From contig JAFSBW010000081.1 of the NCBI GenBank assembly GCA_017437095.1, forward strand, positions 1 to 38,035: a DNA stretch of 38,035 nucleotides, read 5' to 3'. The first letter of the stretch is position 1. Every line of letters starts with the position of its first letter. Source of the stretch: Oscillospiraceae bacterium (GTDB lineage: Bacteria; Bacillota; Clostridia; Oscillospirales; Oscillospiraceae). Made by a program: the position numbers and the translations under genes. This document shows, piece by piece, positions 15,045 through 23,806 of the stretch. The notes below the pieces were generated by a model. That model had not been told where the DNA came from. It did no database searches and saw only the letters and a program-made list of their open reading frames with translations.

Positions 15045-15357
15045 ATAGTCAGAAAGGGTGATACCAATGTACAGGTAAATCCTGATGGCTTTCCAAAAAT
15101 GAAAGCCCCGAGATCACAGCCGATTCTAAAAGAAAAACGATCCACCGTCAGCAAAAGCATGTAGCTTTTAAGGGCCTATGATGAGCCCTCCTTTTCCGGG
15201 AAGAAGATCGATAAACTGGGCAGAAGGCATGTGATCTGACAAACTGCAGAAAGCGAGGTTAACCAATGATGTTAGATACTAAGACCGAAGGGAAATGACC
15301 CTTGGCTGCTGATTAAAAGGACGAGAAAGTCCGGCAGTCAAGGGTCATTTCTTTTTT
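15045..15357 (+). ncRNA. Candidate structured non-coding RNA, about 300 bases
   Basis: There is no plausible reading frame, yet the segment is dense in pairings. Long-range stem AGATCACA (15117) / TGTGATCT (15224) encloses a nested CGATC / GATCG pairing and two local hairpins, AAAAGC-ATGTA-GCTTTT and AGGGC / GCCCT. An earlier hairpin is GGCTTTC / GAAAGCC. The RNA ends in a strong terminator (15292-15357) with a 13-bp perfect stem GAAATGACCCTTG / CAAGGGTCATTTC, an inner hairpin and six T. The 5' end is uncertain and no clear promoter is seen. It does not match my recollection of tmRNA, RNase P, SRP, T-box or known riboswitch cores; 6S or raiA-type RNA cannot be excluded. Confidence 0.65.
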
Positions 15358-15385
15358 GCGCTGTGTATCTGGCAGCTTCCCTTAC

Positions 15386-15414
15386 TTGTAATCCTCCGGG
15401 TTTTATGTTATCAT
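15386..15414 (+). promoter_or_regulatory. Promoter of YdcF-like gene
   Basis: TTGTAA, 17-base spacer, TATCAT, followed by AGGAGG before the ATG at 15435. Confidence 0.6.
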
Positions 15415-15434
15415 AAGCCCAGGAGGAATTTTTT

Positions 15435-16214
15435 ATGAAAAAAGACACATTTCTCAATCTATTATCGGCAGCAGCGGTTGCTGTTATGGCGGCCTTTGCC
15501 TTGCTGTTTGCCAGCCTGCCCGGCCGGGGGTTTCTCCCGCTGGTGCTGCTGTGCCTCATCGGCGTGGTGCTGTTTTATAGCTTATGCCGTTTTCTCGCTC
15601 CCAAATATCCCAAAGCGGTCAAGGTGGTGCGTATGGTCTTTACAGTTTGTTTGGCGCTGGGTATCCTGGTGCTAGGCGTTACGGAAGCGCTGATCATCAA
15701 AGCCAGCTTCGGCTCTCCCGGCGAAAAGGTGGATTACCTGGTTGTGCTGGGGGCAAAGGTCAACCCTGACGGCCCGTCGGTATCCCTGCAGGACCGCATC
15801 GACGCCGCCTACAAATACCTGGATAAGCACCCGGATGTGATCGCCGTCGTTTCCGGCGGCAAAGGCAGCGACGAGCCCATGACGGAAGCGGAATGTATGT
15901 ATCAGGCTCTGGTAGCCAAGGGAATCGACCCGGAGCGCATCTGGCTGGAGGATAAAGCTACCTCTACCTGGGAAAATCTCCATTTTTCCCTGGACTTAAT
16001 TGAAGAAAAGACGGGAAGCCGCCCGGAAAAGCTGGGCGTGCTTTCCAGCGAATATCACCTGTTCCGCTCCAGCTTGTTCGCAAAGCGCTGCGGCGTGGAG
16101 TTTGTAGGCGTTCCGGCGGCTACTTCCCTGCCCAGCGTAAAGCTGAACCATTTTTTGCGGGAGATCGCCGGCGTGTGGCACTATATCATTTTAGGAGGAC
16201 AATATGCTGACTAA
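15435..16214 (+). CDS. YdcF/SanA-like DUF218 membrane protein
   Basis: The 259-residue protein has three N-terminal hydrophobic segments (about 9-30, 34-50, 66-88) and an extracytoplasmic DUF218 domain from about 98: DYLVVLGAKVNPDGPS, VAVVSGGKGSDEPMTEAECM and LEDKATSTWENL, then LSSEYHLFRS. The pattern GAxV...SGG...E...E...T.EN matches the YdcF/ElyC/SanA family, linked to envelope biogenesis; E. coli YdcF binds SAM but no reaction is settled. AGGAGG precedes the ATG. The 3' end overlaps the peptidase gene by 11 bases. Confidence 0.88.
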   Translation: MKKDTFLNLLSAAAVAVMAAFALLFASLPGRGFLPLVLLCLIGVVLFYSLCRFLAPKYPKAVKVVRMVFTVCLALGILVLGVTEALIIKASFGSPGEKVDYLVVLGAKVNPDGPSVSLQDRIDAAYKYLDKHPDVIAVVSGGKGSDEPMTEAECMYQALVAKGIDPERIWLEDKATSTWENLHFSLDLIEEKTGSRPEKLGVLSSEYHLFRSSLFAKRCGVEFVGVPAATSLPSVKLNHFLREIAGVWHYIILGGQYAD

Positions 16215-17241
16215 GAATTATGCGGACCTTTCCTGGGAATATGCCCGGGAGCTTCTTTCCATCGACTCTCCCTCCGGCTTTACGGAAAAAGCCGCCCTTT
16301 GGGTAAAAAACGCCTTTGAAAGCCTGGGCTTTGCTGCCCATATTACTACCAAAGGGGGCGTAATTGCGGACCTGGGGGGCGAGGACGAAAACAACGCCCT
16401 GCTGCTGGCAGCTCATACCGATACCCTGGGCAGCATGGTAGCCCAGATCAAAGGCAGCGGCCGCCTGAAGATCACCCCTCTGGGAGGCATGAACGCCAAC
16501 AACGCCGAGGCGGAAAACGTGCGGGTATATACCCGCGGCGGCAAGGTGATGGAGGGAACGCTGCAGCTTTGCAACGCATCTGTGCATGTCAACGGCGAAT
16601 ACAGCAACACCAAGCGCAGCTTTGATGCCATGGAAGTGGTTTTAGACGAGGATGTGAACTCTGCCGCCGATGCCCAAGCTCTTGGCATCCAGGTTGGGGA
16701 CATCGTCTGCTTTGACCCCCGCACCCGCCGCACCGAAAGCGGCTACCTGAAAAGCCGCTTCCTGGACGATAAGCTGTCCGTAGGCATTCTGCTGGGCTTT
16801 GCCAAATACCTGAAAGACAATGCCATCATGCCCAAGCGCAAGCTCTATGTGCATGTAACGGTTTACGAAGAAGTGGGCCACGGCGGCTCTGCTTCCCTGC
16901 CCCAGGGGGTAACGGAAGCCATCTCCGTAGACATGGGCTGCGTAGGCGACGGCCTAAACTGCACCGAGCGGCAGGTATCCATCTGCGCCAAGGATTCCGG
17001 CGGCCCTTACAGCTATGGCGTTGTAGGCAGCCTGATCGATGCCGCCAAGCGCGCCGGGGCGGACTACGCCGTAGATGTATACCCCTACTACGGCAGCGAT
17101 GTGGAAGCTACCCTGCGGGCAGGCTTTGACATCCTCCACGGCCTTATCGGCCCCGGCGTATACGCCAGCCACGGCTATGAGCGCAGCCACATCGACGGCG
17201 TGTTTGCCACACTGCAGCTGCTGGCAGAGTATGTAAAGTAA
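16204..17241 (+). CDS. M42-family metallo-aminopeptidase
   Basis: A 345-residue dinuclear zinc peptidase (glutamyl aminopeptidase/endoglucanase-like M42 family) that trims N-terminal residues from peptides in the cytosol. Ligand and catalytic motifs are LAAHTDTLGSM (His71, Asp73), RFLDDKLSVG (Asp188-189) and VYEEVGHGG (Glu222-Glu223), then VDMG (Asp251). The family's late His is probably in ASHGYERSHID. The length is normal. Its start overlaps the YdcF-like gene's end, with AGGAGG inside that gene, so it is co-transcribed. Confidence 0.92.
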   Translation: MLTKNYADLSWEYARELLSIDSPSGFTEKAALWVKNAFESLGFAAHITTKGGVIADLGGEDENNALLLAAHTDTLGSMVAQIKGSGRLKITPLGGMNANNAEAENVRVYTRGGKVMEGTLQLCNASVHVNGEYSNTKRSFDAMEVVLDEDVNSAADAQALGIQVGDIVCFDPRTRRTESGYLKSRFLDDKLSVGILLGFAKYLKDNAIMPKRKLYVHVTVYEEVGHGGSASLPQGVTEAISVDMGCVGDGLNCTERQVSICAKDSGGPYSYGVVGSLIDAAKRAGADYAVDVYPYYGSDVEATLRAGFDILHGLIGPGVYASHGYERSHIDGVFATLQLLAEYVK

Positions 17242-17266
17242 GGGCTTAGAAAGGTAGGCGATTTGC

Positions 17267-17689
17267 GTGCAAAACTTTGGAATGTCCATGTTATGGTTCT
17301 GGATTTGCTATATTTTGGTTACGGTTGTTGGAATTTTGCATACGGTTTTTAATATTTATGTGCTGCATATGAAACCAATGGACAGCGAAAGCATGGGCGA
17401 AGGCTACGAGAAGACAAAACCCTGGCATCCTTTATACAATATTATTCTGTTCTCCCTTTTCGGCTATTTGTATATGAGCGGCCTTACTGCGCCAACGCTG
17501 TCAGAAGCCGCAATCACAGGCGCTATCTGGGCCGGAATTTGCATTGTATTCGATGTATTTGGCTGGGTAATTATCAAGCATCCCTGGAGCTTGTCTTTCA
17601 AAGGCTTTTATGTGGATTATCAGCCCTGGATCACGCTGATCTATGTTGCCATTTTCCTGGGCCCTGTCGTAGGCTTTTATCTGTGCTGA
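17267..17689 (+). CDS. Small polytopic membrane protein of unknown function
   Basis: A 140-residue protein with four hydrophobic segments (about 6-27, 54-72, 82-102, 117-138) and a soluble loop HMKPMDSESMGEGYEKTKPW. Not recognised. GTG is chosen as start because AAGGTAGG lies 8 bases upstream; ATGs five and seven codons later lack such a site. It is 25 bases after the peptidase gene and may be read through from it. Base composition is slightly more AT-rich than its neighbours. Confidence 0.7.
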   Translation: MQNFGMSMLWFWICYILVTVVGILHTVFNIYVLHMKPMDSESMGEGYEKTKPWHPLYNIILFSLFGYLYMSGLTAPTLSEAAITGAIWAGICIVFDVFGWVIIKHPWSLSFKGFYVDYQPWITLIYVAIFLGPVVGFYLC

Positions 17690-17772
17690 TCGCTCCATAT
17701 TATAGCTTCCGGGGAGCTTGCATTCCGTTTTGACGGTATCTACTAACATTATCGAAGCAAAGGGTGGCTAAT

Positions 17773-18705
17773 ATGTCATTTTTATACCTTTTAGAAGATC
17801 TGCGCAACCCCGTTCTGGATGCTTTCTTCTCTTTTATTACCTTCTTTGGGGACGAAACCATCTTCATGGCGGTGGGCATGATCGTATTTTGGTGCGTGGA
17901 TAAATACAAGGGCTATTTTATCCTTTATATTGGCTTCCTTGGCACGGCGCTGAATCAATTCCTGAAAATTCTTTGCCGTGTGCCCCGCCCCTGGATAAAA
18001 GACCCGGATTTTACCGTAGTAGGCGGCTCTAAAGATGCCGCAGGGGGTTATTCCTTCCCCAGCGGCCATACCCAGACCGCGGTTGGCCTTTACGGCGGCA
18101 TCGCCCGGGGCGCAAGCAGCAAGCATCTTCGCATGGGTATGCTCCTTTTAGCCGCTCTGGTGGGCCTTTCCCGGATGTATCTGGGGGTGCATACCCCGGC
18201 AGATGTGCTGGTATCCCTGGCCATCGCCACGGCGCTGATCCTGCTGATCTATCCCCTGTTCCAAAAGGCCCAGCAATCCCCCAAGGTGATGTATGCCCTG
18301 CTGTTTTCCTTTTTGGGCATTATGATCGCTTATCTGGTCTTTGTGCTGCGCTACCCCTTCCCGGCGGAGGTCTACGAAGAAGATGCCATCGAGAATCTGG
18401 TACACGCCCGGGAGAACGGCTTTACCCTGCTGGGCTGCGCCGTAGGCTTGATCGTAGTTTACACCGCCGATCTAAAATGGCTCCATTTTGATACCAAAGC
18501 CCTTTGGTGGGCCCAGATACTGAAGGTGCTGGGCGGCCTGGTGCTGGTAGTGCTGGCCAAGGAGCTGCTGCGCAGCCCCCTGGAAGCTCTGTGCGGCGGC
18601 CACCTCATCGCCAGAAGCCTGCGCTACTTTATCATGGTAGTCATCGGCGGCGGCCTTTGGCCCATGACCTTCCCCTTCTTCGCCAAACTGGGCAAGCAGC
18701 AATAA
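17773..18705 (+). CDS. PAP2-family membrane phosphatase
   Basis: A 310-residue polytopic protein with the three phosphatidic-acid-phosphatase motifs: KILCRVPRPW (KxxxxxxRP), SFPSGHTQTA (PSGH) and SRMYLGVHTPADV (SRxxxxxHxxxD). It probably dephosphorylates a lipid phosphate or undecaprenyl pyrophosphate at the membrane. About eight helices are visible, with extra C-terminal ones beyond the catalytic core. AAAGGG sits 8 bases before the ATG at 17773, so this start is preferred over the in-frame GTG three codons earlier. A terminator follows. Confidence 0.9.
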   Translation: MSFLYLLEDLRNPVLDAFFSFITFFGDETIFMAVGMIVFWCVDKYKGYFILYIGFLGTALNQFLKILCRVPRPWIKDPDFTVVGGSKDAAGGYSFPSGHTQTAVGLYGGIARGASSKHLRMGMLLLAALVGLSRMYLGVHTPADVLVSLAIATALILLIYPLFQKAQQSPKVMYALLFSFLGIMIAYLVFVLRYPFPAEVYEEDAIENLVHARENGFTLLGCAVGLIVVYTADLKWLHFDTKALWWAQILKVLGGLVLVVLAKELLRSPLEALCGGHLIARSLRYFIMVVIGGGLWPMTFPFFAKLGKQQ

Positions 18706-18739
18706 GCGCCAAAGGGCTGTAATAATACCCAATCGCGAC

Positions 18740-18770
18740 GGCGGGAGCTTTGCTCCCGCCCTAACTTTTC
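18740..18770 (+). terminator. Terminator after PAP2 gene
   Basis: Stem GGCGGGAGC / GCTCCCGCC, loop TTT, followed by CTAACTTTTC. Confidence 0.75.
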
Positions 18771-18828
18771 TGAATGGGTATATAAAAAGCTCATATTAAA
18801 ATTGGGCATCACCAACGAAAATGCGGTG

Positions 18829-18857
18829 TTGCACTTTGGGCTTTGCCTTGTTATACT
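18829..18857 (+). promoter_or_regulatory. Promoter of J-domain/HscC operon
   Basis: TTGCAC, 17-base spacer, TATACT, 50 bases before the start codon. No CIRCE heat-shock operator is visible. Confidence 0.7.
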
Positions 18858-18907
18858 AATTCTAAATAGAAACAGATAAAAACCAAACGCTGCAAGGAGG
18901 ATCAACT

Positions 18908-21900
18908 ATGGATTGGTTTGTTTTGGGGATCGAGCCTACAAAGGATAAAGCCGCTATCACAAATGCCTATCGCCAGAAGCTGCGCCAGACGAATCCCGAG
19001 GATAAGCCTGAGGAATTCAAGGCGCTTCGCCAGGCCTACGAAGAAGCCCTGGCCCTTGCCGACCGGGAAGATACGCCCTCTGCCCGGGATGAAAGCCCGG
19101 TTGGGCTTTGGATGGAGTCTGTAGCCCGGCTGTACGGGGATTATGCCTCCCGCATTGACCCCGCGCGCTGGCAGGAGCTGATGCGCAGCGATGTATGCAT
19201 TGGCCTGGACACCCGGCCGGCAGCAGAGGAGGCTTTGCTGCAATTCCTCATGGAGCAATATTTCCTGCCTCAGGCGGTATGGAAGGTTTTGGACGAAACC
19301 TTCACCTTCAGCCAGCGGGTGGAAGAGCTTTACGAAGCCTGGCCCAGAGAATTTATTGACCACGCAGTTATTTCCGGCATTCGCTTCAGCCCTGCATTGG
19401 ATTACCAGCTGTTTACCCCCGGGCGCAGCGCCGCCGATTGCGATGCCTACCGCAGGCTCTATTCCCAGGCCAATCAGATGCCCTTGGCGGAATTGGACTC
19501 TGTTTTAGCGCAAATGGATGCCTTGTCTGAAAAGCATCCCTACGGCGAGGCCCTTCGTTTTCGGTTCTATATGGAAACCGGCCGCCAGGCCGAAGGGAAG
19601 GATGGCTTCCGGCAGCTGGCGGACGATTATCCTGACGATCCTTTGCTGGCCACCGTATGGGCCAATATCTGCCTGGACGAGGGCGATGCTGAGCAGGCCC
19701 AGCAGATCGCTTCCCATATTCTGGAGATCGCTCCGAAGCATTTCCAGGCCAAATGGATCAGCGCCAAATGTCTGGCCGCAAAAAAGCGGTATCACGAAGC
19801 TAAGGATATTGCTTATGAGCTGATCCACTCCAGCAGCGAAAATCCCGTTTTGGCGGACCAGATAACCGAAACTATGCGCCTCTGGAATGAGCAGCTGATC
19901 CTGGACCGGGAGGCGCGGTACGCCCAAGCGCCTGAGGATACGGACAATGCCCTGGAGCTTGCCTGGTGCTACGCCCAGAACGAGCGGGTAGAGGATGCCC
20001 TGGCTCTGGCGCAGAAGATCGACCCCAACTGCGAGGATGCTTTTGCCTACCACAATCTCATAGGCAAGCTCTATCATAATACCAAGAAATATGACCTGGC
20101 CCTGGAGCACCTGCTTCAGGTGGAGCAGATTATTCGCGCGCTTGAAGACGACGGCACCGACCAGACCCGCAAGCGCAAAGCAAGGCTCCCGGAAATGCTC
20201 CAGGTGCAAGCCCATTGCCTGGTGCAGCTGGGCCGTACCGAGGAAGCGAAGGCCAAGCTGGAAGAGGCATTGGCCGAAGCTCCTGAGGATACCGAAGTGC
20301 TGTCGCTGATGGGTAAGATCCTGTACGAATCCGGGGATTATCCCTATGCGGTAAATATCCTGCAGCGGCTGCTTCAGGTATCTCCCGGCGCATGGGTAGC
20401 AGAAATGTTCACAGCGCTGTGCCTTTACCATATGCATCAGGACCGGGATGCCTATGATGCTGTAAACCGGGCGATCAGCATTGAGCCCAGCGATCTGAGC
20501 CTGTATGTGATCAAAATGCAGATCCTGATTCGGAACAACGCCTTTGAGGAAGTTCACGAGATCCTGAGCTTCCTGGAGGAAATGGGAGCGCCGGAGCATA
20601 TTTCTACCGATTTTATCCGCGCCGAGCTGATAGATTGGGAGCAAAGCGATGCCGAAGCTGCTTTGGACGCATACCGCTCTATCCGGAATCGGGTAGAAAA
20701 GGGCGAGACCCTTATGTGGAGCGCTGAGCTATACTACCGCATCGCCGTTTTAACCGGCAACCGGCTGGATCTAAGCCAGGAAAGCGGCCGAAAAACGGTT
20801 TTGGGAATTATCGGCGAAGGCCTCTCTTGCGACAAGCGGCATGAAGACCTGCTGCGCTATAAGGCATGGGTGCTGAAGCAGGGCGGATCCCAGGAAGCTG
20901 CTATCGAAATGTACCGCTCCATGCTGGCCTCTGACCCGGAATCCCCTATTGCTCTTGAGGGTATGGCGGAGCTTTATTATGAGGATCTTCACCGCAATGC
21001 CCACAAGGCCCTGGCCTGCTACGAAAAGCTTCTGCAGGCCCGCAAGACCGCTGCGCTGTATTTCTATGCCGCCACCTGCAAGCGGTACTTAGGCGATCTG
21101 GAAGGCGCAAGGCTCTATTATCTGAAAGAGCTGGAGATGGACCCTGACGATGTGGACGGCTACCGCGGGCTTGCCCTCATTGCTGACACCCGGGGCGATT
21201 ATGACCGGTCTTTGGAGCTGCTGGAGCAAGCCCTGGCGATCATGGCAGAGTTCGGCCGGAAGCATACCTGGCTCATAGAGCATAAAGCGCAGGTGCTTCG
21301 CCGCATGGGGCGGTATGAGGATGCCCTGGCATTTGCGGCAGAGGCTGCCGACCGCTTCGGTTATGATGGCGCTATGCAGCTGCAGTTTGATATCTGCTGC
21401 CAGTTCGGCCTATGGAGCCGGGCGCAGCAGGTGCTGGAGCGGTGGAAGCGCGCAAACCGGGACGACCCTGAGCTGATGGCCGCCAGCGGCAGGCTGTATC
21501 TGCTCCAGGGCAAAATGTTCAAGGCTACGCTGGCCATGGCCCCCGCCAAGCACAAGCTGCCCTACGACCGGGTGCAGGATTTCCGGCTTCAGCTCAACGA
21601 TCTGGAGTGCAGCCATGAAAAGCAGCGGCTGATCTGGAGCAGCCGTGTCAAGAATGATCCGAATGATGACCATGCTATGCTGAATCTTGCCCATGTCTAC
21701 TGGTATCTGGGCATGACGGACGCGGCCAAGGGGGCCGCTCAGAAAGCCCTCAGGCTGCTCGATGACAAGCTGGCCCAAAACCGTACCGACAAAGCGCTCT
21801 ACCGCACCCGCCGCTGCCTGGCCCTGGCCATTTTGGGCCGGGCCGAGGAAGCAAAGGCCGAGCTGGCCTGCGCCCGGCAGCTGCCTTTGTGCCATTTCTG

Positions 21901-22069
21901 CGAATACGCCAGCTGCAAAGATGCGGATATCTACGAAGCCCATATCGAAGAGATCCTGGGCAATGCTGACGATGCCAAAAAACTGTACGCCGCCGGGCGG
22001 AGCAACTGGCCGGATGAGCTGGACTTTGCCGCGGGTGAAGCGCGGCTGAAAAAGAAGGGAAGAAAGTAA
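18908..22069 (+). CDS. Large J-domain/TPR protein, partner of HscC
   Basis: A 1053-residue cytosolic protein. Residues 1-48 form a J domain of the DjlB/DjlC kind: DWFVLGIEPTKDKAAI, YRQKLRQ and FKALRQAYEEAL. The loop that should read HPD is Asn29-Pro30-Glu31 (TNPED), so the catalytic His and Asp of a classical J domain are missing. The rest is a helical array with many TPR-like units (AxxYxxLLxxxPxxxxAxxxLAxxY patterns, such as LEMDPDDVDGYRGLALIADT). AAGGAGG precedes the ATG. The gene ends immediately before the hscC start with no spacer. It probably selects clients and docks them to the Hsp70. Confidence 0.85.
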   Translation: MDWFVLGIEPTKDKAAITNAYRQKLRQTNPEDKPEEFKALRQAYEEALALADREDTPSARDESPVGLWMESVARLYGDYASRIDPARWQELMRSDVCIGLDTRPAAEEALLQFLMEQYFLPQAVWKVLDETFTFSQRVEELYEAWPREFIDHAVISGIRFSPALDYQLFTPGRSAADCDAYRRLYSQANQMPLAELDSVLAQMDALSEKHPYGEALRFRFYMETGRQAEGKDGFRQLADDYPDDPLLATVWANICLDEGDAEQAQQIASHILEIAPKHFQAKWISAKCLAAKKRYHEAKDIAYELIHSSSENPVLADQITETMRLWNEQLILDREARYAQAPEDTDNALELAWCYAQNERVEDALALAQKIDPNCEDAFAYHNLIGKLYHNTKKYDLALEHLLQVEQIIRALEDDGTDQTRKRKARLPEMLQVQAHCLVQLGRTEEAKAKLEEALAEAPEDTEVLSLMGKILYESGDYPYAVNILQRLLQVSPGAWVAEMFTALCLYHMHQDRDAYDAVNRAISIEPSDLSLYVIKMQILIRNNAFEEVHEILSFLEEMGAPEHISTDFIRAELIDWEQSDAEAALDAYRSIRNRVEKGETLMWSAELYYRIAVLTGNRLDLSQESGRKTVLGIIGEGLSCDKRHEDLLRYKAWVLKQGGSQEAAIEMYRSMLASDPESPIALEGMAELYYEDLHRNAHKALACYEKLLQARKTAALYFYAATCKRYLGDLEGARLYYLKELEMDPDDVDGYRGLALIADTRGDYDRSLELLEQALAIMAEFGRKHTWLIEHKAQVLRRMGRYEDALAFAAEAADRFGYDGAMQLQFDICCQFGLWSRAQQVLERWKRANRDDPELMAASGRLYLLQGKMFKATLAMAPAKHKLPYDRVQDFRLQLNDLECSHEKQRLIWSSRVKNDPNDDHAMLNLAHVYWYLGMTDAAKGAAQKALRLLDDKLAQNRTDKALYRTRRCLALAILGRAEEAKAELACARQLPLCHFCEYASCKDADIYEAHIEEILGNADDAKKLYAAGRSNWPDELDFAAGEARLKKKGRK

Positions 22070-23755
22070 ATGCTGATCGGAATTGATCTGGGCACCACAA
22101 ACTCTCTGGTCGCCTGCTTCCGAAACGGGAAAGCGGAGATCATCCCAAACCGCCTGGGCGAAGCCTTGACCCCCTCCGTTGTCAGCGTGGACAGCAAGGG
22201 AACGGTCTATGTTGGCCGTTCCGCCAAGGAGCGGGCCATGCTCTATCCTCTGGAAAGCGCCAGCGTTTTTAAGCGGAGCATGGGTACCGACCGGGAGTAT
22301 GATCTGGGCGGCCGGAAGCTTCGGGCGGAGGAGCTGTCCAGCCTGGTGCTTCGCAGCCTGAAAGAGGATGCGCAAGTCTATCTGGGCGAGCCGGTAACGG
22401 ATGCCATCATCAGTGTGCCTGCTTATTTTAACGATCTTCAGCGCAAAGCCACCAAACGGGCGGGAGAATTGGCCGGGCTGAATGTGGTGCGCATTGTCAA
22501 CGAGCCTACGGCCGCCGCCATTGCCTACGGCATGGCGGAGCGCAATGACTCCCGCTATCTGGTGTTTGACCTTGGGGGCGGCACATTTGATGTATCCATT
22601 TTGGAGCTGTACAAGCCCATTATGGAGGTCCACGCCATTGCCGGCGATAATTTCATCGGCGGTGAAGATTTTACTGATGTGTTATACGATCTGTTTTTGG
22701 AGAGCGCCGGCATCGCTCCCGAGACTCTGGATCTTAAGACCCGCAGCATCCTGCGCAAAAACGCGGAAAGCTGCAAATGTGCCTTTTCCCACAGCAATGA
22801 GATCATGCTGTGCTGCCCGGTTCAGGGAAAGCTGCATGCTCTGCGTCTGACTTTGGAGGAATACGAACGGGCCTGCGCTCCCCTGCTGGAGCGGCTGCGC
22901 AAGCCCATTGAGCGCAGCTTAAAGGACGCGGGAGTCAGTTTGCAGCAGATCGATCAGGTGGTGCTGGTGGGCGGCGCAACCCGCTCTCCGGTGGTACGCA
23001 AATTCGTAGCCAAGCTCTTTGGCCGCATTCCCAGCTTTGGCGTAAACCCGGACGAAGCCGTGGCCATCGGCGCGGCTTTGCAGTGCGGCATGAAAGTCCG
23101 GGACAAAGAGATCCAGGAGGTCGTGCTGACGGATGTATGCCCTTTTACTCTGGGTACAGAGGTGATGGTAGACAACGGCGCTTTTGAAGAGCCCGGGCAT
23201 TATCTGCCTATCATTGAGCGCAACACCGTGATCCCCGTCAGCCGCACGGAAACCGTATACACTGCCCACGAAAACCAGACCCGTATCACCGTAAAGATCC
23301 TTCAGGGCGAAAGCCGTATGTCCCAAAACAACCTTCTGCTGGGGGAATTGTCTGTGCCCGTTCCCCCAGGCCCTAAGGGCAAGGAAGCGGTAGACATTAC
23401 CTATACCTACGATGTAAACTCTCTGCTGGAGGTAGAGGTATATGTGCATTCGTCCAAGCTTCGCAGAAAGATCCTGATCCAGGGCAACAAAAGCCCCCTT
23501 TCCCAGGAAGAGGCCCAAAAGCGGATGGAGGCTTTGCAGCACCTCAAGCAAAACCCCAGAGAGGAAGAGCCAAACCGCTTGGTTTTGCTTCGGGGCGAAA
23601 GGATGTATGAGGAGGCCACCGGCGAGAAGCGCAGAGTTATCGACCGGGCTATGATGGAATTTGACCGGGCGCTGAAGAAGCAGGATCGGTCGGAAATTCA
23701 GCGCGCCAGAGAAACGCTGACCAAGTTTCTGGACGAAATGCAATACGGCTCATAA
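22070..23755 (+). CDS. hscC: HscC-type Hsp70 chaperone
   Basis: A 561-residue Hsp70 whose length and sequence fit HscC (about 556) rather than DnaK (about 610-640). ATPase motifs are GIDLGTTNSLVA (phosphate-1), NEPTAAAIAYG, VFDLGGGTFDVS (phosphate-2) and VLVGGATRSP (adenosine). HscC features include VGRSAKERAMLYP, FKRSMGTDREYDLGG and LTDVCPFTLGTEV. A short substrate-binding domain follows, with a reduced C-terminal lid (MMEFDRALKKQDRSEIQRA). No GrpE gene is adjacent. Expressed with the upstream J-domain/TPR protein, it should form a specialised folding pair. Confidence 0.93.
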   Translation: MLIGIDLGTTNSLVACFRNGKAEIIPNRLGEALTPSVVSVDSKGTVYVGRSAKERAMLYPLESASVFKRSMGTDREYDLGGRKLRAEELSSLVLRSLKEDAQVYLGEPVTDAIISVPAYFNDLQRKATKRAGELAGLNVVRIVNEPTAAAIAYGMAERNDSRYLVFDLGGGTFDVSILELYKPIMEVHAIAGDNFIGGEDFTDVLYDLFLESAGIAPETLDLKTRSILRKNAESCKCAFSHSNEIMLCCPVQGKLHALRLTLEEYERACAPLLERLRKPIERSLKDAGVSLQQIDQVVLVGGATRSPVVRKFVAKLFGRIPSFGVNPDEAVAIGAALQCGMKVRDKEIQEVVLTDVCPFTLGTEVMVDNGAFEEPGHYLPIIERNTVIPVSRTETVYTAHENQTRITVKILQGESRMSQNNLLLGELSVPVPPGPKGKEAVDITYTYDVNSLLEVEVYVHSSKLRRKILIQGNKSPLSQEEAQKRMEALQHLKQNPREEEPNRLVLLRGERMYEEATGEKRRVIDRAMMEFDRALKKQDRSEIQRARETLTKFLDEMQYGS

Positions 23756-23767
23756 GGTGCGCAAAAA

Positions 23768-23806
23768 GCGGAGGATACCGCCCTTGGTATCCTCCGCTTT
23801 TATTTT
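23768..23806. terminator. Bidirectional terminator between hscC and XRE gene
   Basis: Perfect 12-bp stem GCGGAGGATACC / GGTATCCTCCGC, loop GCCCTT, with TTTTATTTT on the plus strand and TTTTTGC on the minus strand. It touches the stop codon of the convergent XRE gene. Confidence 0.93.

Noticed and set aside
19505-20644. 379-codon open frame antisense to the J-domain/TPR gene
   Set aside because: The plus-strand protein is coherent over 1053 residues; the antisense product is featureless.
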